Below are positions 17,076 to 23,524 of a stretch of DNA of 25,919 nt, one piece after another. Positions within the stretch are counted from its first letter, which is position 1; each line of letters opens with the position of its first letter. The notes beneath the pieces are model-generated. The model ran no database searches, was not told the origin of the DNA, and saw only the letters and a program-made list of their open reading frames with translations. The stretch comes from JAAYCB01 sp012744395. GTDB taxonomy: Bacteria > Planctomycetota > Planctomycetia > Pirellulales > Thermoguttaceae. Both the position numbers and the translations under genes were made by a program. The DNA is taken from contig JAQVNJ010000091.1 in NCBI GenBank assembly GCA_028703175.1, positions 1-25,919 on the forward strand, given 5' to 3'.

Positions 17076-18206
17076 ATGCCGCAGATGGAAAGCCCCCCTG
17101 GGCCGGAGACGATGATTGACGGTCGGCGCTACCTGTATTTCGCCGGCACGGCGTACCTCGGCCTGCAGAGCCACCCGGAGGTGGTTCGGGCAGCTTGCGA
17201 GGCGACGGAGCGGTTCGGGGTCGGCGCCGCCACCTCGCGGACGCTGGCCGGCGATACGCCGCCGGCGGTCGAGGCGGAGCGCCGCGCCGCCGCCTTCTTT
17301 GGCACGGAGGATGCTTTTCACGTCGCGTCGGGCTTCATGGCGCCGGCCGTGGCCACCGCTCTGCTGGCTGGCCGGGTCGATCACGTGCTGATCGACGAGC
17401 ACGCCCACGTCAGCCTCCGGCAGGCCGCCGGGCACTTGGGGGTTCCCGTCGAATGGTTCGCGCACCGCGACGCCGAGTCGCTCGCCCTGGCGATTCGCGC
17501 AAAGACCTCCTTTCGGTCGCGGCTGCTGGTGATGACCGATGGCGTCTTCTCGGCCGACGGGTCGATCGCTCCGCTGGAGGACTATTGGGGCGTGCTAGCC
17601 GGCCACGGCGGGGCCGTCCTGCTCGTCGACGACGCGCATGGCTTCGGGGTGCTGGGAGAAAACGGCCGCGGCACGCTGGAACATGCCGGCCTGGCGCGGC
17701 GGGGTTTCAACCGGGAGCCTGCCAGCCGGTCGCCCGCCCTCTGGGCCTGCGGGACCTTGAGCAAGGCCCTTGGCGGCTTCGGCGGGATTCTGCCCGGCAG
17801 CCGCGCGGTGATCGAGCGGATCAAGCGCGGCACGCCGTACGGCGCGGCGGCGAGCGGGCCGCCGGTTCCGGTCGCGGCAGCCAGCGCCCGAGCGCTGGCG
17901 ATTGCGATCGAGCACCCGGAACTGCGCGAGCGGCTCAGGGAAAACGCCGCGCATCTGAAGTCCGGCCTGCGGCGGATCGGTCTGTCCGTCCACGACGCGC
18001 CCGTACCGATTGCGGCGCTTGCCTTCGACACGGGCGAGCGGATGCGGCAGGTCCAGGCCGCTCTCGCCGAACGGGGGGTGTGGATCGCCTATCTTCCCGC
18101 TTACAGCGGCGTCGGGCCGCAGGGCGTCTTGAGAATCGCGGTCTTCGCCACGCATACGACGGCAATGATCGACCGCCTGTTGGAGGAATTGGCGAGCGCC
18201 GTGTAA
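17076..18206 (+). CDS. PLP-dependent alpha-oxoamine synthase-like enzyme (BioF/KBL family), 376 aa
   Basis: The fold-type I PLP core is plain. The PLP-binding aspartate lies in LLVDDAHGFGVLGENGRG (D185/D186, H188), the Schiff-base lysine is K230 in TLSKALGGFGG, and the N-terminal substrate region reads YLYFAGTAYLGLQSHPEVV with FGVGAATSRTLAGDTP. These match 8-amino-7-oxononanoate synthase and 2-amino-3-ketobutyrate CoA ligase, which join an amino acid and an acyl-CoA with decarboxylation or cleavage. The N-terminal helix of about 30-40 residues usual in those enzymes is short here. The ATG at 17076 has AAAGGA about ten bases before it; two later ATGs (17085, and the one at MIDGRRY) cannot be excluded. 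No biotin or threonine genes are adjacent, so I give no gene symbol. Confidence 0.85.
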   Translation: MPQMESPPGPETMIDGRRYLYFAGTAYLGLQSHPEVVRAACEATERFGVGAATSRTLAGDTPPAVEAERRAAAFFGTEDAFHVASGFMAPAVATALLAGRVDHVLIDEHAHVSLRQAAGHLGVPVEWFAHRDAESLALAIRAKTSFRSRLLVMTDGVFSADGSIAPLEDYWGVLAGHGGAVLLVDDAHGFGVLGENGRGTLEHAGLARRGFNREPASRSPALWACGTLSKALGGFGGILPGSRAVIERIKRGTPYGAAASGPPVPVAAASARALAIAIEHPELRERLRENAAHLKSGLRRIGLSVHDAPVPIAALAFDTGERMRQVQAALAERGVWIAYLPAYSGVGPQGVLRIAVFATHTTAMIDRLLEELASAV

Positions 18207-18297
18207 TTGCCCGGCAGGATGCGGCTTCCAACCGTCCGGCGGGGGCTGTTGCGTCCGGCGGGGTGCGATGCGGCTCAGCCCGATCCTCCGCTCGGCT

Positions 18298-19701
18298 TCA
18301 ATACGCGTTGCGGTGGCGGAAGCCGAAGGGGAGCGTCATCAGCAGGATTTGCAGGTCGAGCCAGAGCGACCAGTTGCTGATGTAATACAGATCGCACTCG
18401 ACGCGGTGCCGCAGGGAGGTATTGCCTCTCCAGCCATGGACCTGTGCCCAACCGGTGATGCCGGCTTTGACCCGTTGGCGCTGGGCATAGCCGGGGATCT
18501 GGCGGCGGAATTTCTCGACGAAGACCGCTCGTTCCGGCCGTGGGCCGACGAGGCTCATGTGGCCGGCCAGGACGTTGAAGAACTGGGGCAGCTCGTCGAG
18601 GCTCCAGCGCCGCATGAAGCGGCCGAGCGGCGTGCAGCGGTCATCGTCGCGCCGCGCCCAGACCGGGCCGGTCTGCGTTTCCGCATCGATCCGCATGCTA
18701 CGGAACTTGAGCATTTCGAACTGTCGCCCTTCCAGGCCGGTCCGCTTCTGGCGATAGAAGACCGGGCCGGGGCTGGTGAGTTTCACGGCAACGGCCAGGC
18801 CGAGCATCAGCGGCGAAAGGACCAGGATCGCCGCGCTGCCCAGGGCGAGGTCCATTCCGCGTTTTGCCAGGCAGGGCCAGCCGCGGTGCGGGTTCTGCCG
18901 CAGGTTCACGAACGGCACGCCGTCGATTTCCAAGAGGCGGGGCCTCATGCCGGTGAACCCCGGCAGGTCGGGCACGAGTTGGACTTCGACGAGCACGTCG
19001 GCCAGCGCCCGATAGACGCTGGGCAATTCGCCGTAGCGGGTCAGCGGCAGGGCAACGAAGACGTGGTCGATCTCGTGCTCGGCGACGACCTCGGCGATCT
19101 GGCCGACGGCGCCCAGGCGGGGGAGCACTTTCGGCTCGCGGCGGCCGGGCTGGTCGACGAAACCGACCGCCTCCAGGCCCGTCCAGTTGTTTTCGCCGAT
19201 CGTTCGAGCAACCATTTCGCCGGTCCGCCCGCAGCCGACGATCAGGGCGCGGCCGTGGTTCAAACCGCGGCCGCGGAAGTAGCGGAGGAGTTGCCAGAGG
19301 GCCCGCCGGGCGAGGGTCAGGCCGAGGGCGTTGAAAATGAAGAAGAGGGCCAGGGCGAGCCGCGATTCGTAGAGGTCGCGGCGATAGAAGGCGGTGGTAA
19401 TGACGAGGACAAAGAGCAGCCCGCCGGCCTTGAAGACGACGCCCAGCTCGCGCGGCATCTGCCGCAGCCGGTGGATTTCATAAAGCCCGGCCAAGCGGTA
19501 GGCGACGGCCGCCAAGACGAGCACCAGCGGAAGCGCCTGGAGAATGAGCGGGAAGTCGGGAACCCCGCCGGAGGCGGGAAAGAGGTCAAACCGCGCAAAA
19601 TAGGCGGCAAACCAGGCGATCGTGGTAATCACCAGATCGCCGGCCAGAAAGACCAATCCGAGCTTGTTTCCGTGTCGCCGATACACGCCGGCCGCCCTCA
19701 T
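18298..19701 (-). CDS. Exopolysaccharide polyprenyl-phosphate sugar-1-phosphate transferase, 467 aa
   Basis: Starts extracellular polysaccharide synthesis by moving a sugar-1-phosphate from a nucleotide sugar to undecaprenyl phosphate at the inner membrane (WcaJ/PssY type). Four TM segments occupy about 14-36, 50-71, 91-106 and 115-132. A CoA-binding-like Rossmann domain follows (ALIVGCGRTGEMVARTIG, 152-169), then a membrane hairpin (285-306) and the bacterial sugar transferase domain with VFYRQKRTGLEGRQFEMLKF, LDELPQFFNVLAGHMSLVGP and VKAGITGWAQVHGWRG. The frame is open to a GTG at 19752, but that codon abuts the -10 box of a strong promoter, so the ATG at 19699-19701 is preferred. No other glycosyltransferase genes are close, so it stands alone. 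Sugar specificity is unknown. Confidence 0.95.
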   Translation of the reverse strand: MRAAGVYRRHGNKLGLVFLAGDLVITTIAWFAAYFARFDLFPASGGVPDFPLILQALPLVLVLAAVAYRLAGLYEIHRLRQMPRELGVVFKAGGLLFVLVITTAFYRRDLYESRLALALFFIFNALGLTLARRALWQLLRYFRGRGLNHGRALIVGCGRTGEMVARTIGENNWTGLEAVGFVDQPGRREPKVLPRLGAVGQIAEVVAEHEIDHVFVALPLTRYGELPSVYRALADVLVEVQLVPDLPGFTGMRPRLLEIDGVPFVNLRQNPHRGWPCLAKRGMDLALGSAAILVLSPLMLGLAVAVKLTSPGPVFYRQKRTGLEGRQFEMLKFRSMRIDAETQTGPVWARRDDDRCTPLGRFMRRWSLDELPQFFNVLAGHMSLVGPRPERAVFVEKFRRQIPGYAQRQRVKAGITGWAQVHGWRGNTSLRHRVECDLYYISNWSLWLDLQILLMTLPFGFRHRNAY

Positions 19702-19742
19702 CCATGAGCGTGCTTGCGCTGCGCCAGTCCGCCAGCGTCGAC

Positions 19743-19771
19743 GTTGTACCACGGGTTCCGAAGCGGGTCAA
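19743..19771 (-). promoter_or_regulatory. Sigma-70-like promoter for the sugar-phosphate transferase
   Basis: On the minus strand TTGACC (-35, 19766-19771) and TACAAC (-10, 19743-19748) are exactly 17 bp apart. Transcription would begin near 19736, about 35 nt before the ATG at 19701. This argues against the upstream GTG at 19752 as start. Confidence 0.7.
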
Positions 19772-19837
19772 TGCAGATTGCGTAATTTGGAGAGCATGCG
19801 GCATTGCGCATTGAATTTGCAGGTGGCGGTATTTTGT

Positions 19838-19939
19838 GCCACCCTTTCAGGGTGGCTTGGTTCAGGGTGGCTTGGTGGGGGTGGCTTGCATACCCAGGGT
19901 GGCGCGAGCGCGGCTACGCCGCGTTCGCGCCACCCTGGG
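19838..19939. repeat. GGGTGGC repeat cluster with two hairpins
   Basis: A small hairpin GCCACCCT-TTC-AGGGTGGC spans 19838-19856. It is followed by repeated GGGTGGCTTG units (near 19850, 19865 and 19880). A large hairpin then spans 19893-19939: two 22-nt arms, the left starting CCCAGGGTGGCGCGA, with one mismatch and a 3-nt loop. It lies between divergent genes, so it is not a terminator for either. REP-like or MITE-like origin is likely; function is unknown. Confidence 0.85.
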
Positions 19940-19974
19940 CTGGACTGTTGCACGCCTTCGGCGTGTGCGAATGC

Positions 19975-20003
19975 TTGACCTCGCGCGGCGACACCGCTAG
20001 ATT
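19975..20003 (+). promoter_or_regulatory. Sigma-70-like promoter for the TIM-barrel gene
   Basis: TTGACC (19975-19980) and TAGATT (19998-20003) are 17 bp apart. The inferred 5' leader is unusually long, about 187 nt. Prediction from consensus only. Confidence 0.5.
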
Positions 20004-20196
20004 CCACATTGGTCCAAACATCGTTTTCGCGCGTCCAAATTGGAGGCCGAGGGGAAGCAGTCGGCCGAGATCGGCGTTTTTTGCCGGCAAGCCGGGCGGG
20101 ATTCCGGCGGCCGGCTGGGCGTCGGCGTTTGGCCTTCTTCCTAAAAGATTTGAGGTTCGAAATTCGACATTCCTCGCAGATCAGGGGAGCATCGGA

Positions 20197-21111
<915 letters not shown>

Positions 21112-21312
21112 GCAACGGGTCACGGGTGATAGGAATCAGGGGTCGGGAGTCAGCTTACCGGTTGCGGGTCACAACAATTCACGGCCCACCGGGCGCAGCC
21201 AGCACGGTTTGCCTGCTCGCTTCTGCGCGGCGGCCTGTAACCTGCAACCTGTTGGGAGTCTAACGAGGCCCTGGCACGAGGGTCATACAGCCTTTTGTTT
21301 GGAGAACGCAGC

Positions 21313-22458
21313 ATGAACCAGTTAAAAGCAGCCGTTGTTGGAGCGGGATTCATCGGGCCGGTTCACGTCGAGGCCTTGCGCCGCCTGGGGATCACGGTGA
21401 CGGGAATCCTCGGCTGCGACGACGCCGAGTCGCAGCGCGCGATGTCTTCGCTGGGGCTGCCGAGGGCCTATGCGAGCCTCGATGAGCTGCTGGCCGACAA
21501 GACCGTCGACGCCGTGCACCTGGCGGTCCCCAATGTCCTGCACTACGCGTATGCCAAGAAGGCGTTGGCCGCCGGCAAGCACGTGATGTGCGAAAAGCCG
21601 CTGGCGATGAACGCCAACGAGTCGGCCGAGTTGGTCGAGCTGGCCAAATCGAGCGGCAAGGCGGCGGCCGTCTGCTACAACCTCCGCTATTATCCGCTCA
21701 ACCTTCAGGCTCGGGCGATGGCCCGGCGGGGCGACTTGGGCGAGATTTTCGCGGTCAACGGCAGCTATGTGCAGGACTGGCTGCTTTACGACACCGACTA
21801 CAACTGGCGCGTCCTGGCCGACCAGGGCGGCCAGCTCCGCGCGGTCTCCGACATCGGCACGCACTGGATGGACCTGGTCCTGTCGATCACCGGCCTGGCG
21901 GTCGATTCCGTCTTCGCCGACCTCAACACGGTCCACAAAATTCGGAGACGCCCCCTGGGCGAGGTCGAGACCTTCACGGGCAAGGCGGGCGCGGAGGCCG
22001 CCACCGAGCCGATCGAGATCACCACCGATGACTACGGCTGCATCCTCTTCCGCTTCAAGAACGGCGGCCGCGGCAGCCTGCACGTTTCGCAGGTGACGGC
22101 CGGGCGGAAGAACTGTCTCCGCTACGAGATTTCCGGGGCCAAGTGCGCACTGGCCTTCGACAGCGAATCGCCCAACCAGTTGTGGATCGGCCACCGCGGC
22201 GAGCCCAACGAATGCCTGATCCGCGACCCGTCCCTCCTATCGGAGATGGTCCGCCGATACACCAGCTATCCCGGCGGGCACAACGAGGGCTTTCCCGACG
22301 CCTTCAAGCAGTGTTTCCGCTCGTTCTACCAGTCCATCGCCGCCGGCGATTTCTCGGCCGAGCCGTTCTTCCCCACCTTCGCCGAGGGCCACCGCGAGGT
22401 GCTGCTCTGCGAAGCCATCCTGGAGAGCCACCGCCAGGAGAAGTGGGTCAAGCTGTAG
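21313..22458 (+). CDS. Gfo/Idh/MocA family NAD(P)-dependent oxidoreductase, 381 aa
   Basis: The N-terminal Rossmann domain opens with KAAVVGAGFIGPVHVEALRR (G10, G12, G15), and the catalytic EKP motif is at E94-K95-P96 in HVMCEKPLAMNANES. The C-terminal alpha/beta domain with GTHWMDLVLSITG and FRFKNGGRGSLHVSQV is standard. The family oxidises or reduces a sugar or cyclitol hydroxyl with NAD(P). There is no signal peptide, so a cytoplasmic role is likely. The ATG at 21313 has GGAGAA six bases upstream, which decides the start; a few extra in-frame codons upstream are ignored. It is probably functionally paired with the preceding TIM-barrel protein. The 201-bp gap before it (21112-21312) shows no convincing promoter or repeat. 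Confidence 0.95.
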   Translation: MNQLKAAVVGAGFIGPVHVEALRRLGITVTGILGCDDAESQRAMSSLGLPRAYASLDELLADKTVDAVHLAVPNVLHYAYAKKALAAGKHVMCEKPLAMNANESAELVELAKSSGKAAAVCYNLRYYPLNLQARAMARRGDLGEIFAVNGSYVQDWLLYDTDYNWRVLADQGGQLRAVSDIGTHWMDLVLSITGLAVDSVFADLNTVHKIRRRPLGEVETFTGKAGAEAATEPIEITTDDYGCILFRFKNGGRGSLHVSQVTAGRKNCLRYEISGAKCALAFDSESPNQLWIGHRGEPNECLIRDPSLLSEMVRRYTSYPGGHNEGFPDAFKQCFRSFYQSIAAGDFSAEPFFPTFAEGHREVLLCEAILESHRQEKWVKL

Positions 22459-22481
22459 CCGCGGCAGGAGTCGCCCCGCAG

Positions 22482-22502
22482 CCGCGTCTCGGAGAGACGC
22501 GG
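22482..22502. terminator. Stem-loop between convergent genes
   Basis: CCGCGTCTC (22482-22490) and GAGACGCGG (22494-22502) form a perfect 9-bp stem with a GGA loop. It lies between the stop of the Gfo/Idh/MocA gene (22458) and the stop of the convergent LysM gene (22514), as expected for a bidirectional terminator. There is no long T-run on either side. Confidence 0.65.
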
Positions 22503-22513
22503 GCGGCGGCTGG

Positions 22514-23155
22514 TCAGGGAGCGTCTGTTTCGGGAGAGAGGCTCACCAGCGGCGCTTGGATGATCCGGAGCGGCGCGGCGGTCCGGTCTTGCGGCCCGCG
22601 GGCGTGCTTTGGCGGGATCCGCAGTCTTGTCCCCAAAGGCAGCAGGTCGGGCCGCTCGATCACGCGGGAATTGCACTGGTAGATTTCGTGCCAGCGGGAC
22701 CGGTCCCCGAGGTATCGTTCGGCGAGCTTCTCAAGGGTATCGCCGTCGCGGACCCGATGGAATCGCTCGAGTGGCCGGCGATCCCGATTGAAGGCAATTT
22801 GCAGGCCCGGTTCCGATTCGGCCGCTGAGCGAACCGGCAGGTTCGGAAAGGTCCGGGCCATCATCGGCGGCGGCGCGAGCCGCGCCCACTCCGCCTCCGT
22901 GCGGTCCGACTCAACAACCCCGCGCGGCGGAGGGGCCAGCAGCGTCGGCTGGATCTCGGCCGTCGGCGCGTCGGGCCGGACGATCTGAACATCCGCTGGC
23001 GGCGGCGTCTCGCGAAGGACGAGGGGCTGGGTCTTGGTCGCCGGCGGCCTGGCCGGCCGCGCTGGATCGCGGCGGAAGGAAAGCGACAACGCCGCTGCTC
23101 CAGCGAGCAACAGAACAGCCGTAAACAACTTGGTTCCTGGTCGATTGGAGAACAT
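22514..23155 (-). CDS. Membrane-anchored LysM domain protein, 213 aa
   Basis: An N-terminal hydrophobic segment (LFTAVLLLAGAAALSLSF, residues 10-27) serves as a membrane anchor or signal. A Pro/Arg-rich linker (about 28-125) follows. A single LysM domain occupies about 132-182 (FHRVRDGDTLEKLAERYLGD, then WHEIYQCNSRVI and LLPLGTRLRIP), the type that binds peptidoglycan or related N-acetylglucosamine polymers. A short tail rich in Pro and Thr ends the protein. The ATG at 23153-23155 is chosen because the hydrophobic segment begins there; the Shine-Dalgarno is weak and the longer open frame upstream looks non-coding. It lies 369 bp downstream of secDF on the same strand. No enzymatic domain is present, so a structural or anchoring role is likely. 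Confidence 0.85.
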   Translation of the reverse strand: MFSNRPGTKLFTAVLLLAGAAALSLSFRRDPARPARPPATKTQPLVLRETPPPADVQIVRPDAPTAEIQPTLLAPPPRGVVESDRTEAEWARLAPPPMMARTFPNLPVRSAAESEPGLQIAFNRDRRPLERFHRVRDGDTLEKLAERYLGDRSRWHEIYQCNSRVIERPDLLPLGTRLRIPPKHARGPQDRTAAPLRIIQAPLVSLSPETDAP

Positions 23156-23524
23156 CCACGGGACTCGCTGAAAACGACTTGGCCAAGGCCTGCAAGAAAA
23201 GCGCTGCCCAAATGCGGTGATGAGCCTTTCGGACGGTGTTGTTCGGCGCGCCGGTGAGGTTGCCGTCCCCTTTGAACGATTGCGCCGCGCCCGGCAGCGC
23301 CGATATTCCATTATTTGGGGACCGACGAAAAACGGGCAAGAGTCCGCTGCGGGCGGGGCCGAAAAACGTCGGTTTTGGGGAGGGCTTTTGCACGACGCGA
23401 AAAGCCTGCGGCCTGGAGAGACTCTGCGGCGCTCGGCGACGATGCGGCCAGCGGGCGGGGCAGTCCGGCCGGCGAACTGCCCCGCGTATCCCGCAATCGG
23501 AGGAGGTGGACGCGCCGGCGCTGT
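23156..23524. other. Intergenic region between secDF and the LysM gene
   Basis: No gene is recognised in these 369 bp. On the minus strand it carries a strong stem-loop about 40 bases after the secDF stop (23455-23485) and a weaker one (GGCTTTT at 23383-23389 pairing with AAAAGCC at 23400-23406). The last 150 bp before the LysM gene should hold its promoter, but I cannot support a specific -35/-10 pair. Confidence 0.55.
23455..23485 (-). terminator. Stem-loop downstream of secDF
   Basis: Two perfectly complementary 10-nt arms (GCGGGGCAGT at 23455-23464 and ACTGCCCCGC at 23476-23485) enclose an 11-nt loop. The position, about 40 nt after the secDF stop on the minus strand, suits a terminator, but no U-tract follows. 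Confidence 0.5.

Larger units (their letters stand above)
19772..20196. other. Divergent intergenic region with GGGTGGC repeats and hairpins
   Basis: No gene is seen here. From left to right it holds an A+T-richer stretch (19772-19837), a cluster of GGGTGGC-type repeats with two hairpins (19838-19939), a promoter candidate for the TIM-barrel gene (19975-20003), and a leader of about 185 nt. The end of the leader contains TTGAGGTTCGAAATTCGACA near 20150-20170 and the AGGGGAG ribosome-binding site. Confidence 0.6.

Noticed and set aside
19804..20196. N-terminal extension of the TIM-barrel protein
   Set aside because: It translates the GGGTGGC repeats and hairpin; the ATG at 20197 has a good ribosome-binding site and starts the conserved fold.
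22143..22682. A 179-codon plus-strand frame crossing the end of the Gfo/Idh/MocA gene
   Set aside because: It runs through the convergent terminator hairpin and overlaps two well-supported genes; Arg/Pro-rich shadow translation.
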